A DNA stretch of 64,000 nucleotides from 34-65-8 sp963529855 (GTDB taxonomy: Bacteria; Pseudomonadota; Alphaproteobacteria; Sphingomonadales; Sphingomonadaceae): assembly GCA_963529855.1 (NCBI GenBank), contig CAURZK010000005.1, positions 186,001-250,000 on the forward strand, given 5' to 3'. Made by a program: the position numbers and the translations under genes. The notes below the pieces were generated by a model that searched no databases, was not told where the DNA came from, and worked only from the letters and a program-made list of their open reading frames with translations. Position 1 is the first letter of the stretch. The number at the start of each line of letters is the position of its first letter. Shown here one piece after another: positions 17,736 to 27,447 of the stretch.

Positions 17736-18482
17736 GTGACCGGCGCAACGTTTCGCCACAGGCTCGCTGGCTCGATCTTTGCCCGGCTGTCACCCGACTT
17801 GCGCGAACATGTCGCATCGATGGTGGAGCGCCGTTTCGAGGAGATCACTTATCGGCGATTGGCCGCGCGCGGGTTCAGGCCTGGCGGGCTGATTGATGTC
17901 GGCGCGTTTCAGGGGGGATGGACCCGCGTGGCGCGCAGCATATTTGCCCAGCCACCTGCGTTGATGGTCGAACCGCAGGACAAGATGATTCCCGCTTTGC
18001 AGGATTACGCGTCGGCGGAGCAGGGCGTTTCGCTGGCCCATGCCCTGCTTGCCGCCGATGCGGGGCGCACCGTTGCCTTCAATCAGATGGGGACGGGATC
18101 ATCGATGTTTGCCGAGGCAAGCGATGCGCCGCGAACGACGCAAAGCAGGCAGACCGCCACGCTTGATGAAGTGGCCGAGCGCGCTTTGCCCGACGCCCGC
18201 AATCTGTTCGTAAAGGTCGATGTCCAGGGTGCGGAACTTGAAGTTCTGCGCGGCGGCACGCGCACGCTCGATCGGGCGGCGTTGATCCAGTTGGAAACGG
18301 CCCTGCTGCCCTATAACGCGGGCGCCCCGCTGCTACCTGAAGTCGCCGGTTGGATGGCGGAGCGTGGCTGGTTCCCCATCGAAGTGTCAGGATTCAGCCG
18401 GCCACGCGATCAACTGGTGCAAGTCGATCTGCTATTCGCGCCCGAGCCATCGCCCTTGCGGCCGCATTTCTTCAATTTCTAG
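17736..18482 (+). CDS. FkbM-family methyltransferase
   Basis: A 248-residue S-adenosylmethionine-dependent methyltransferase. The SAM-binding motif is in GLIDVGAFQGGWTR (near residue 50) and the FkbM signature is VKVDVQGAELEVLRGG. FkbM enzymes O-methylate sugars or polyketides; here a sugar of the exopolysaccharide is the likely target. The start is GTG 17736, 54 bases after the preceding stop. No signal peptide is present, so methylation would precede export. Confidence 0.85.
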   Translation: MTGATFRHRLAGSIFARLSPDLREHVASMVERRFEEITYRRLAARGFRPGGLIDVGAFQGGWTRVARSIFAQPPALMVEPQDKMIPALQDYASAEQGVSLAHALLAADAGRTVAFNQMGTGSSMFAEASDAPRTTQSRQTATLDEVAERALPDARNLFVKVDVQGAELEVLRGGTRTLDRAALIQLETALLPYNAGAPLLPEVAGWMAERGWFPIEVSGFSRPRDQLVQVDLLFAPEPSPLRPHFFNF

Positions 18483-18606
18483 CGCTTCCATCATAGGAAA
18501 ATTTACAGGTATTACTTTGGTTCTTCGCTCATCAGCTTCCGGAATGCAGGCCGCAGTTATCGGCGCTGCCCCACCACGCAGCTGCTGTTGCGCCGGGAAA
18601 TCATAG

Positions 18607-19974
18607 ATGCGGTACGTCGCACTTGTCCTGATCGTGTTGAGTTTGCCGGTCTTCATTGCCTGGCTCCAGTCAGCCTCGCGCAATCGCGACTATGCATTGA
18701 TGGCCATGGGGCTGTTGGTCTTTGCGCAGGGCAGTTTGAGCGTCGATGCCGCGGTCATCAGCTGGCCGCTGTGGAATGGCACATCGCGCGGGATGTCCGT
18801 GTCGCCGCTCGAAATGCTCGCGATCGCCCTCTTGGTCACGCGCAAGCGCGGCGGAGCCAGGTTACCGTTCATCGGAGTGGTCTTCGGTTATCTGGCGATC
18901 CTTGCACTGTCGGTGCTCTATTCGCGCATGCCGATGGCATCGATGTTTTCGGTGTGGGATTTCGGCCGCAGCATCCTGATTTTCATGGGCATAGGTTACG
19001 AACTCGCCCGTCCAACCGCATTGCGCGCGTTGCTGCGCGGCCTGTCGGTGGGGATGATGCTGCAGGCCGGCTACGTCATCAATCAGAAGCTTTCAGGCGT
19101 GGTCCAGGCGCCCGGCACGCTGGCGCACCAAAACCTGCTGGGGATGATGACTGTCCTCGCCGTGCTGCCCCTGCTCGGTTCTTTGCTGGAGGGGGAGCGC
19201 GACTGGCTGATCAAGATCGGGGTATTTTCCGGCCTGTTGATCGTTGCAGGGGGCGGTTCGCGCGGTGCACTCGCCATTCTGGTAGGGGCGAGTGTCCTGC
19301 TCGTGCTGGTCTCCTTGATCCGCCGGCAAACGTCGCACAAGTACACCATCGCCGGCGGGGCGGTGCTGATGATGCTCCTTGCGGCCCCATTCGCATACCT
19401 GACGCTGCAAGATCGCTTCGGATCGAGTTCGATGATCACGCAGGAAAAGCAGCGTGCCGCAATGGAAGTTGCAGCCGACGGTATCGCGAGGGACAATCCC
19501 TTCGGCGTCGGCGCGAACGTCTACGTCAATGTGTCCAATCTTGACGGCTATGCCGATCGCGCGGGCGTGGCTTGGCAAAAGGCCAACCGATCGGTTCCGG
19601 TTCACAACGCCTATAAGCTGGCCAGAGCCGAAACCGGATATCACGGTCTTGCCGCGTTTGTTCTCTTGCTGGTGGTGCCGCTTTTGGCCGGGCTCAGGCA
19701 TGCGTTTCGATACCGGCGCGGTGCGGCCGACGGGCTGGTGCTCGGGGGTGTGGCAGGGCTGGGCGCTGTCGTTGTGCAGAGCAATTTCGAATATGCCATT
19801 GCGGTTCACGTCGTCCAGACACCGATGATCGTCTGCATGGCGATCGTCGCCGGACGCATGCGTGCTGCACGCATGGAGCGTAGCGTGCCCGCACCCTTAG
19901 TCCAGGAGGGAGAGCTCGAGATGCCGCGCGACCACATGCCCGCACTTCCCCGCAATCCATGGCGGGCACGATGA
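18607..19974 (+). CDS. O-antigen ligase / Wzy polymerase-like membrane protein
   Basis: This 455-residue integral membrane protein has about ten hydrophobic segments and a large periplasmic loop in the second half (about 280-345), the pattern of the WaaL/Wzy superfamily. The segment GGGSRGALAILVGAS is characteristic of the Wzy_C domain. In this operon a polymerase joining lipid-linked repeats is the more natural role, since a flippase and initiating transferase are encoded with it, but ligase and polymerase functions cannot be told apart by sequence. It starts 124 bases after the methyltransferase gene. Confidence 0.82.
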   Translation: MRYVALVLIVLSLPVFIAWLQSASRNRDYALMAMGLLVFAQGSLSVDAAVISWPLWNGTSRGMSVSPLEMLAIALLVTRKRGGARLPFIGVVFGYLAILALSVLYSRMPMASMFSVWDFGRSILIFMGIGYELARPTALRALLRGLSVGMMLQAGYVINQKLSGVVQAPGTLAHQNLLGMMTVLAVLPLLGSLLEGERDWLIKIGVFSGLLIVAGGGSRGALAILVGASVLLVLVSLIRRQTSHKYTIAGGAVLMMLLAAPFAYLTLQDRFGSSSMITQEKQRAAMEVAADGIARDNPFGVGANVYVNVSNLDGYADRAGVAWQKANRSVPVHNAYKLARAETGYHGLAAFVLLLVVPLLAGLRHAFRYRRGAADGLVLGGVAGLGAVVVQSNFEYAIAVHVVQTPMIVCMAIVAGRMRAARMERSVPAPLVQEGELEMPRDHMPALPRNPWRAR

Positions 19975-20044
19975 TGGCCCGTCGGGCAGACCCAATCGAC
20001 CGTCGACAGGTCGTGCCGCCCGCAACCTTGCTGGAGACTACCGC

Positions 20045-20749
20045 GTGAAGATGGACACCGCCAAGGCCTGGCAGACAGCCATGCGCGGCTACGGCGACGC
20101 CCTCAAGGCGATCGTCGCGCGATACCGCGACGCGGACGTTCTTGAGCTGGGCGCAGGCCGCTTTCCGTCATTTCGGCTGAGCGAGATGCCCGGCACTATC
20201 CGATCGTACACGGTCAACGACATCAGCGAACACGAACTTTCGCTGCTGCCGGCCGGGTATGAAAAGGCATGTTTCGACGTCAGCGGCGATGCGCGCAATT
20301 TTCGCGACACATACGATGTGGTGTTTTCGCGGTTCCTGGCCGAACACGTGCCAGATGGGGTGGCCATGCACCGCAATGTCTACGACGTCCTGCGAGACGG
20401 CGGAACGGCGTTTCACCTTATTCCCACGCTTTATGCGATGCCGTTCGTCATCAACAAGTTCATGCCCGAACGCCTCACCAACGCGCTGCTGAAAGGGCTT
20501 TCGCCGCGCAGGGCGATCAGCCCCAAGTTTCCCGCGTATTATTCGGCATGTTACGGCAATCGGTCAAAAATGGACGCGATGCTCCGCAAGATCGGTTACC
20601 GCGACGTCAAGATCAGGACTTTCTACGGACATTTCTATTACGAGAAAATCCCTGGCCTGAGGCAATTGCATCGCACCTTTTCGGATATCGCCGCGCAGCG
20701 TGATTGGGAACAGCTTGGCAGTTATGCCTACATCGAGGCGGTCAAATAG
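20045..20749 (+). CDS. Class I SAM-dependent methyltransferase
   Basis: The 234-residue protein has a Rossmann-type SAM motif (VLELGAGRFPSF, near residue 31), an acidic strand end (NDIS) and the motif region YDVVFSRFLAEHVPDG, typical of class I methyltransferases. The C-terminal half resembles that of enzymes acting on sugars or lipids. GTG 20045 is preceded by GGAG at a good distance; ATG two codons later is an alternative. The target is unknown; the context implies modification of the polysaccharide or its lipid intermediate. Confidence 0.8.
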   Translation: MKMDTAKAWQTAMRGYGDALKAIVARYRDADVLELGAGRFPSFRLSEMPGTIRSYTVNDISEHELSLLPAGYEKACFDVSGDARNFRDTYDVVFSRFLAEHVPDGVAMHRNVYDVLRDGGTAFHLIPTLYAMPFVINKFMPERLTNALLKGLSPRRAISPKFPAYYSACYGNRSKMDAMLRKIGYRDVKIRTFYGHFYYEKIPGLRQLHRTFSDIAAQRDWEQLGSYAYIEAVK

Positions 20750-20823
20750 TATCTCTGTACGCGATCTTTCGATGGGGGCGCCGGGGTGGCGGAATACAGG
20801 CGCAGGCAGAAAGCCGGAGATTC

Positions 20824-21738
20824 ATGCTGAGAACGATCAAGTCGATATTGCCAGCATCCTTCCGGCAGCGGATCGTCAGGACTTACGAAAAGATCGCGCG
20901 ACGCCTGCCGAGGCGGCAGCGTATCGCGTTCATGTTTTTCAAGTCCCATCATTATTTCCCGAACTTCGACAACCCTCGTCGATTTGCGGAAAAGCTGATC
21001 TGGATAAAGCTCAATTCGCCCGACATTTCTGACTACGTCGATAAAGTGCGGGTCAAGCATATCGTCGCTGCCAGGATCGGCGCGCAGCATGTCATTCCCA
21101 CGTTATTCGCAGGGCAACGCCTGCCCGATCGGACATTGCGCGACTGGCCCAAGCCTTACGCGGTCAAGATGAACAATGGCTCGGGCGGAAATCTGTTCAT
21201 TCATGCGGATGCAGATGAAGCCGCCCTGGACGCCCAGCTGGAACAATTGCTGGGATACGATTTCGGCAGAGCATCGGACGAGCTGTTCTATTCCCGGATT
21301 GAGCCCATGGTTCTGGTCGAACCCTTCGTAACCGATGACGGAAAAAGCCCGTACGATTTCAAATTCTTCGTGTTTTCGGGGCGAGTCGAACTGGTTCAAG
21401 TCGATACGGACAGGGAAACCGGGCACAAGCAGGCTTTTTTCGATCGAGATTTCCAGCGTATCACGGCCAAACTGAAATACGATACCGATCACCGCGACAT
21501 CAGGCCGCCGGCGAACTACGCAAAGATGGTCGAGATCGCCGAACGCCTGGGGGAAGGGCACGGATTCGTGCGGATCGACCTCTATTCGGTTGGAGGCAAA
21601 GTGCTGTTCAGCGAATATAGCTTTACCCCGGGCGCCGGCCTCAGCCGGTTCGAGCCTCAGGAACTGGATCAGCGCCTGGGTGAATTGTGGGTCTGGCCAG
21701 ACCCGTTCCTGCGCAATCTGCCTCATCTGGCGAATTGA
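20824..21738 (+). CDS. TupA-like ATP-grasp ligase
   Basis: The start chosen is ATG 20824 (MLRTIKSILP), since the in-frame extension upstream overlaps the previous gene and reads as non-coding. The 304-residue product matches the TupA-like ATP-grasp family: an N-terminal KSHHYFPNFDNPRRFAEKL region, a lysine in PYAVKMNNGSGGN for ATP binding, and the acidic metal-binding ending FVRIDLYSVGGKVLFSEYSF. ATP-grasp enzymes form carboxylate-amine bonds through acyl phosphates. In polysaccharide loci they may add amino acids or link uronic acids through amides; the substrate here is unknown. Confidence 0.8.
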   Translation: MLRTIKSILPASFRQRIVRTYEKIARRLPRRQRIAFMFFKSHHYFPNFDNPRRFAEKLIWIKLNSPDISDYVDKVRVKHIVAARIGAQHVIPTLFAGQRLPDRTLRDWPKPYAVKMNNGSGGNLFIHADADEAALDAQLEQLLGYDFGRASDELFYSRIEPMVLVEPFVTDDGKSPYDFKFFVFSGRVELVQVDTDRETGHKQAFFDRDFQRITAKLKYDTDHRDIRPPANYAKMVEIAERLGEGHGFVRIDLYSVGGKVLFSEYSFTPGAGLSRFEPQELDQRLGELWVWPDPFLRNLPHLAN

Positions 21739-21790
21739 AGCAGCCGGTATTGCGGCACGGCGGGGTTCTTACTGGAGTGTGGTTGGCAAC

Positions 21791-23146
21791 GTGCTCAGCA
21801 AGACATTAAGAGTACAGTCGGCATGGATTGCCGGGCCGTATGCCGCGCAGCAGGTCGTCCGGCTGGGCACGAACATCGTGCTCGCCGGGCTGCTGGCGCC
21901 GGAAATGTTCGGCATCATGCTGCTGGTGAACACGCTCCGCATCGGGGCGGAATTGCTGTCCGATATCGGGATCGGCCAATGCGTGGTGCGATCGCCGCAT
22001 GGAGAGGAGCAGCGCTTCCTCGACGTGGCCTGGACGCTGCAGCTGCTGCGCGGCATTGCCCTGATGCTGATCGGATTGGCGGCGGCCATTCCGATCGGCT
22101 GGATTTACGGTCAGCCCGAGCTCGGGCCGGTCGTTGCGGCGATGAGCCTGCTGTTTCTGATCACCGGACTGCAATCGCCGGCCTTGTACCTGCTCCAGCG
22201 CCGGATGCACGTGCGCACCCGCGCGCTGTTCGATTTTTCCTGGACCATCGTGCAATGCGTGATCACCATTCTGCTCGCGATCGTTCTTCCGTCGGTCTGG
22301 GCGCTTGTTCTGGGCACGCTGAGCGGCACACTGTTTACGACGATTAGCAGCTTTTTCATTGGCCCGCGCGTTCGGCCCCGGATCGCGTGGGATCCCGTCC
22401 ACTTGCGCGAAATCTTCGCATTCGGGCGATGGATATTCCTGTCGACCGCAGTCTATTTTGCCGCGACCAGTGCGGACAAGATGTACTTTGTCGCCGCGAT
22501 GTCGCTGACCCTTGCCGGCGTCTATGCCATCGCGCGCACCTTTTCAGAGCTGTTCGGCAAACTGGCGCAGCGGGCAGGGGGGATGCTGGTCTTCCCGAAA
22601 CTGGCGGCACTGGGTGACGCACGGGGCGAGGCGGCAGGTCGCTTGCGCCACAAGCGGCGCATGATCCTGGCAGTCGTCGCGGTAGCCATCGCTGGGGCGA
22701 TGGCCGTGTCGGATCGTGCGATCATGCTGTTGTACGACGACCGTTACCTGCTGGCGGCCTTCATGCTCCCGATCATGTTTGCTTCCGTGTGGTTCAAGGT
22801 CCTGGGCACGTTCGCTGAATCCATGTTGATGGGGTGCGGCCGGGCAGCCCCCGGGGCGGCGGCGAATACGACGAAATTCGCGATCCTGCTGATCGGATTG
22901 CCGCTGGCCATGGCCCACTGGGGCGTGTTCGCGGCGCTGCTCGTCCTGATCCTGGCGGAGATCGGGCGGTGGCTTACCCTATCGCCGCCGCTGCAGAAGG
23001 AAGGGCTGGCCAGTATTTGGGACGATCTGTCCCTCACCCTTCTGGCGGCCGCCGCGGCCGTCACATTCAAATTCGTGCTGGGTTGGCTGGGTATCGTGCC
23101 GACGATCGATGCCTGGTGGGCGCTGGGGCGGCCGCTTTATGAATGA
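21791..23146 (+). CDS. Lipopolysaccharide/exopolysaccharide flippase (Wzx-like)
   Basis: The protein, about 451 residues from GTG 21791, has 12 or so hydrophobic segments and the pattern of the oligosaccharide flippase family (MOP superfamily), with conserved early charged residues around IGIGQCVVRSPHGEEQRFLDVAW. It would move lipid-linked repeat units across the inner membrane. The exact start is uncertain: GTG 21779 is also in frame, and neither has an ideal ribosome site. Everything upstream of 21779 in this frame overlaps the ATP-grasp gene. The end overlaps the next gene by 8 bases. Confidence 0.85.
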   Translation: MLSKTLRVQSAWIAGPYAAQQVVRLGTNIVLAGLLAPEMFGIMLLVNTLRIGAELLSDIGIGQCVVRSPHGEEQRFLDVAWTLQLLRGIALMLIGLAAAIPIGWIYGQPELGPVVAAMSLLFLITGLQSPALYLLQRRMHVRTRALFDFSWTIVQCVITILLAIVLPSVWALVLGTLSGTLFTTISSFFIGPRVRPRIAWDPVHLREIFAFGRWIFLSTAVYFAATSADKMYFVAAMSLTLAGVYAIARTFSELFGKLAQRAGGMLVFPKLAALGDARGEAAGRLRHKRRMILAVVAVAIAGAMAVSDRAIMLLYDDRYLLAAFMLPIMFASVWFKVLGTFAESMLMGCGRAAPGAAANTTKFAILLIGLPLAMAHWGVFAALLVLILAEIGRWLTLSPPLQKEGLASIWDDLSLTLLAAAAAVTFKFVLGWLGIVPTIDAWWALGRPLYE

Positions 23147-24110
23147 GGGGGTGACGTCCCGGTTTGCCGCGATCGCTATCGGCCGAAACGAAGGCGTGCG
23201 GCTAGAACGCTGCTTGCGCGCCCTGCGCGCGGCCGACGTTCCGGTAATTTACGTCGACAGCGCCTCCACCGATGGTAGCGTCGCTCTCGCGCGTAGCCTG
23301 GGCGCGCAGGTCCACGAATTGTCGCCCGAGCGTCCCTTCACCGCCGCGCGGGCGCGTTCCGAAGGGTACGCGTGCCTCATCGGCGCTGTACCGCAATACG
23401 TGATGTTCATCGACGGCGATTGCGAGATCGAAGCCGGCTGGCCGGAACGCGCCATGGCATTCCTCGACCATGCGAGCGATGTCGCGGCAGTGTGCGGCAG
23501 ACGGCGCGAGCGCCATCCGGACGCTTCGCCCTACAACCGGCTGATCGATCGCGAATGGGATACCCCGATCGGCGAAGCGGCAGCATGCGGCGGCGACGCG
23601 GTGTTCCGCACTAGCGCATATGAAGAGGCTGGCGGTTTCGACCCCGTGATGATCGCTGGCGAAGAACCGGAGCTGTGCGCCAGACTGCGCGAGCGAGGTT
23701 GGCGGATCGTGCGCCTGGATGCGCCAATGACGATCCACGATGCCAACATGGATCGGTTCTCGCAGTGGTGGCGGCGCGCCTATCGCAGTGGGATAGGTTA
23801 CGCACAAGCCTGGAGCCGGACGAAGGGACGGGCCGGCAGTGCCTTGTACCTTGCACAACTAGGCCGGGCGATCTTGTGGGGGGGGCTGCTGCCGCTGTCA
23901 TCGGCCGCACTTGGTATCGCGGTACACCCGGCGCTCACCTTGCTCTGGCCGGTCGCAATCGGCGCACAATGGCTTCGGGTAGCATCCCGGGAAGGCGCCT
24001 TCGCGGCAAGGCTGGCCGTGATTGGCAAATATGCGGAACTTGCCGGCATCTTGCGTTATGCTCGCGATGCCGCGGTGGGCCGGGCAGGGGGGACGGTGCA
24101 CTACAAATGA
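23139..24110 (+). CDS. Glycosyltransferase family 2
   Basis: This 323-residue protein is a GT-A fold inverting transferase. The N-terminus carries AIAIGRNEGVRLERCLRALR, the DXD-type motif is in MFIDGDCEIE, and a probable catalytic region lies in AGEEPELCARLRERGW. Two hydrophobic segments near the C-terminus (about 245-285) suggest membrane attachment. ATG 23139 overlaps the flippase stop. It probably adds one sugar to the lipid-linked repeat unit. Confidence 0.88.
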   Translation: MNEGVTSRFAAIAIGRNEGVRLERCLRALRAADVPVIYVDSASTDGSVALARSLGAQVHELSPERPFTAARARSEGYACLIGAVPQYVMFIDGDCEIEAGWPERAMAFLDHASDVAAVCGRRRERHPDASPYNRLIDREWDTPIGEAAACGGDAVFRTSAYEEAGGFDPVMIAGEEPELCARLRERGWRIVRLDAPMTIHDANMDRFSQWWRRAYRSGIGYAQAWSRTKGRAGSALYLAQLGRAILWGGLLPLSSAALGIAVHPALTLLWPVAIGAQWLRVASREGAFAARLAVIGKYAELAGILRYARDAAVGRAGGTVHYK

Positions 24111-25357
24111 CGGAGGCACAGGGATCGCGGCGCGTCGCCTATATCCTGACCAATTATCCAAAGCTTGCGCAGACCTTCATCGCAGGCGAGATCGCCGCGC
24201 TCGAGCGCGACGGGATCACCGTCATGCGCTTCGCGATGAACTCGCCGGAGCCGTGGGAAGCCGCGCGCGGCGGCGCGGCGGAGCAGATTGCAGGGACGAC
24301 CTACCTCAAGAGAGAACCGTGGTCGGCCATCGCCGCCCTGGCCGCTCAAACGGTGAGGCGCCCCCTGGCGATGGCTCGTGTCTGGGCCGAGGCGATCAAA
24401 AGCGGCGGTGGCCATCCCGTCAGAATTGCTCGGCGGTTGGCGCACCTCGGACAGGCGGCGCTGGTTGCCCGGCGGACTGGCGCCGCGGGGATCGAGCGGA
24501 TTCACGCCCATTTCGGGCTCGCGCCGGCAACGATTGCCTGGCTGGCATGCTCTATTCGCAGGGCGCAGCAGGAACGTTGTTCATTCAGTTTCACGATCCA
24601 TGGCTTTCATGATTTCGTCGATCCGGGCGAAACCCGGCTCGACATCAAGAGCCGGGCCGCCTCTGCGGTGCTGTGCGTGAGCGACTTTACCCGGTCGCAA
24701 TTGTATCTCTGCACCCGCCCGAAGTTCTGGCCGCGGTTCCACGTCGCGCGATGCGGGATCGATCTGACAGCATTCGCCTATCGCGATCCTCCCGTGCGAG
24801 GGGCCGAGCCGACGGTAGTGGCATTGGGGCGCCTTTCACCGGAAAAGGGCTTTGCCGTGCTAATCGAGGCAGTCGCCGCGCTTGCAGCGCAAGGACGGCG
24901 CGTTCATTTGCGGCTGATCGGCGATGGACACGCGCGCGCGGACCTCCAACAACTGGCGCAGGCGGGGCAAGCCGCTGATGTCGTGACCTTCGTGGGCGAA
25001 CTTCAACCCGAAGCCGTGCGTGCAGAACTCGCCGAGGCCGATCTTTTCTGCATGCCGTCGTTCAGCGAAGGGTTGCCGGTTTCGCTGATGGAGGCGATGG
25101 CGGTCGGCGTGCCCTGCGTCAGCACCTGGATTGCAGGAATTCCCGAACTTGCCGAAAACGAGGTGACTGCTCTGACTGTGCCGCCCGCCCGCGCAGACCT
25201 GCTGGCCGCTGCATTGGGCCGGTTGAGCGACGATCATGCGCTGGCGGTTCGACTTGCCCGCGCTGCACGTCGACGTGTCGAGCAGCAGCACGATGCCAAC
25301 GTATGCGGCCGCGTGGTTGCGAATGCCATATTTGCGGAGCATCGCGATGTGGGATGA
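24107..25357 (+). CDS. Glycosyltransferase family 4
   Basis: A 416-residue GT-B retaining glycosyltransferase. The start ATG 24107 overlaps the preceding stop (ATGA). The N-terminal domain begins VAYILTNYPKLAQTFIAGEI; the C-terminal donor-binding domain has VVALGRLSPEKGFAVLIEAV and the E-x7-E nucleotide-sugar motif in FCMPSFSEGLPVSLMEAMAV. It probably extends the repeat unit. The end overlaps the next gene by 11 bases. Confidence 0.9.
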   Translation: MTEAQGSRRVAYILTNYPKLAQTFIAGEIAALERDGITVMRFAMNSPEPWEAARGGAAEQIAGTTYLKREPWSAIAALAAQTVRRPLAMARVWAEAIKSGGGHPVRIARRLAHLGQAALVARRTGAAGIERIHAHFGLAPATIAWLACSIRRAQQERCSFSFTIHGFHDFVDPGETRLDIKSRAASAVLCVSDFTRSQLYLCTRPKFWPRFHVARCGIDLTAFAYRDPPVRGAEPTVVALGRLSPEKGFAVLIEAVAALAAQGRRVHLRLIGDGHARADLQQLAQAGQAADVVTFVGELQPEAVRAELAEADLFCMPSFSEGLPVSLMEAMAVGVPCVSTWIAGIPELAENEVTALTVPPARADLLAAALGRLSDDHALAVRLARAARRRVEQQHDANVCGRVVANAIFAEHRDVG

Positions 25358-26408
25358 CTCGTCGCGGCTGCGCGCGGCTGTGGTGGGATGCGGTGCCATT
25401 GCCCACGAACATCTTGCATGGATGGGCCGATCGCCGTCCGTCCGGCTGGTCGCGGTGTGCGACCGATCGCGTGCATTGGCCGAGGCTGCGAGCGAACTTC
25501 ACGTACCCGCGCCGGTCTATACCGATGCCGCGGCGATGATGACGGCCGAAAAACCTGACATCGTCCATGTGCTGACGCCGCCATCATCGCATGGCGCCTT
25601 GGTCCAAATGGCGCTGGCGCATGGCGCGCATGTCGTGTGCGAAAAACCGATGGCAGGCACTGCTGTGGAAACCGCTGCATTGCTGGAAGCTGCAACAAGC
25701 GCCGGCCGGGTACTGGTGGAAAGCCGCAATCTTTTGTTCAACGATGCCGTGCTGGAGATAACGGCGGCGATCGCTGCGGGCCACATTGGCACCGTGCGCG
25801 AATGCGACGTGCTCTTGCAGCTCGATTTCCTGGCCGGGCCGTTCGGGGATACCAATCTGTCGGGACCCGCAACAGACCTTCCCGCCGGTGCGGTCCACGA
25901 TTTCCTGCCGCACCTTGTCTATCTGTTCCAGACCTTGACGGGCACGAGTGACGCGGCAGGGGTTCATGGCCGCCTGGAGAACCGGTCCGGCAACTCCCGC
26001 GCGCTATACGATTTTCTCGATGTCCTGGTGGATGCGGGTTGGGCGCGCGGGCGACTGCGGATAGCCACCGATGTTGAACCACCGGCCTTTCGGATCGTTG
26101 TGCGGGGGAGTAACGGCAGTATCGAGACCGATCTCTACAACCCGTACATCCGCTACGAAGGCCCGCCCAACACAGGCAAGCGCGCCCCGCTCGGCCAGAT
26201 GCGCGCGGGCGCGGCGATGATACGCGCCGGCGCGAACAATCTTCGGCATAAAATCGGCCAACATGGGACGACGCACGGAATGGGGCGGATGCTGGAGGCG
26301 GTCTATCGCTCCATCCTGAACGGTACCCCCCCGCCGATCTTGCCGGAGCAGATGCTGGCAACCGCGCGATTGTCAGACGCTATCGTTGCATTGGCCCTGC
26401 GGACGTGA
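25347..26408 (+). CDS. Gfo/Idh/MocA-family oxidoreductase
   Basis: The 353-residue protein starts at ATG 25347 (MWDDSSRLR) inside the end of the GT4 gene. The N-terminal Rossmann domain shows AAVVGCGAIAHEHLAW for NAD(P) binding and the family motif VVCEKPMAGTAVE with the conserved Glu-Lys-Pro. These enzymes oxidise or reduce sugars and inositols. In polysaccharide loci they often prepare an unusual nucleotide sugar, for example 3-keto or amino sugars. The specific substrate cannot be read. It overlaps the next gene by 4 bases. Confidence 0.87.
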   Translation: MWDDSSRLRAAVVGCGAIAHEHLAWMGRSPSVRLVAVCDRSRALAEAASELHVPAPVYTDAAAMMTAEKPDIVHVLTPPSSHGALVQMALAHGAHVVCEKPMAGTAVETAALLEAATSAGRVLVESRNLLFNDAVLEITAAIAAGHIGTVRECDVLLQLDFLAGPFGDTNLSGPATDLPAGAVHDFLPHLVYLFQTLTGTSDAAGVHGRLENRSGNSRALYDFLDVLVDAGWARGRLRIATDVEPPAFRIVVRGSNGSIETDLYNPYIRYEGPPNTGKRAPLGQMRAGAAMIRAGANNLRHKIGQHGTTHGMGRMLEAVYRSILNGTPPPILPEQMLATARLSDAIVALALRT

Positions 26409-27403
26409 AGGTGCTGATCACCGGGGCGGGCGGCTTCCTCGGCCGCGCAGTGGTCAAGGAGGCATTGGCTGCAGGCCACACGGTCGCGGCATTGCACCGG
26501 CCGGCCGCGCTGCCATCCGGCGACGGATCGCAGGTACAGCTCGAGATCATTGCGGGCGACTTGCGGCAGCCAGGCGGCTGGCAAGCCAGATTGAACGATA
26601 TCGATGCCGTGATTCATTGCGCCGCAGCTGCATCGGGCGACATTGCGACCCAGCTTGCCGGAACCGTGCTGGCGACAGAGAACTTGCTGGCAGCGTTGCC
26701 GCGGCGCCTGACGCGGTTCGTCCACGTCAGCAGCTTTTCCGTCTACGACTTCTCCGCACCCGGTTGGCACGGAACACTCGATGAAAACACGCCGCTTGAG
26801 CCCGATCCGCTCAGGCGCGACGCCTATACGCAGACAAAGCTGCAGCAGGAACGCATGGTCCGTCGCCACTGTGCGACAACAGGGATCCCCCTGGTGGTGG
26901 CGCGTCCCGGCGCAATCTACGGTCCCGGCAAGGATTGGGGTTTCGGCAAGGCAATGTCGGTGGGGCGGTTCGATCTGATCTTCGCCCCACTTTCGCGAAT
27001 GCCCTTGATCCATGTCCAGAACTGCGCGGCCGCATTGGTTGGCGCGCTTTCTGCCGGCGGTGAGCCAGAGTTCATCGTCAACCTGGTCGATGGCGAGCAA
27101 CCGAGCCATTGGGCATTTCATCGTGCCGCCCGAAAGGCAGGCGCGCCGGTGGGGATCGCGATACCAGTGCCCTATGCCGGTGTAAGGTTGGCGGGCACTG
27201 CAGCACGAATCGCGAGCAAGTTGTTTTTCGGTGGCCGGGCCCGGTTGCCCGAATGGCTTGACTTGCCGCGACAGGAAGCGCGCTGGCGGCCGCTGCGATA
27301 TGGCAACGCCCGATCAAGCCGACTATCAGGCGCGAACACAATGAGCCTTGGCCTGGGCCTGCAGGAGATCGCGTCATCGTCCTCTGCTGCGATCGATACC
27401 TGA
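26405..27403 (+). CDS. NAD-dependent epimerase/dehydratase (SDR family)
   Basis: An extended short-chain dehydrogenase of 332 residues. The nucleotide-binding motif is KVLITGAGGFLGRAVV at the N-terminus, and the catalytic pair lies in DAYTQTKLQQER (Tyr-x3-Lys). The serine region is HVSSFSVYDF. It starts with GTG overlapping the previous gene and is the last gene of the forward polysaccharide operon. It probably makes or modifies a nucleotide sugar, possibly together with the Gfo/Idh enzyme. It converges with the reverse gene ending at 27448. Confidence 0.85.
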   Translation: MKVLITGAGGFLGRAVVKEALAAGHTVAALHRPAALPSGDGSQVQLEIIAGDLRQPGGWQARLNDIDAVIHCAAAASGDIATQLAGTVLATENLLAALPRRLTRFVHVSSFSVYDFSAPGWHGTLDENTPLEPDPLRRDAYTQTKLQQERMVRRHCATTGIPLVVARPGAIYGPGKDWGFGKAMSVGRFDLIFAPLSRMPLIHVQNCAAALVGALSAGGEPEFIVNLVDGEQPSHWAFHRAARKAGAPVGIAIPVPYAGVRLAGTAARIASKLFFGGRARLPEWLDLPRQEARWRPLRYGNARSSRLSGANTMSLGLGLQEIASSSSAAIDT

Positions 27404-27447
27404 TCCGATCTTGTCGAGCTGGGATCGCGCCACCCTCTGCAGAAGAA

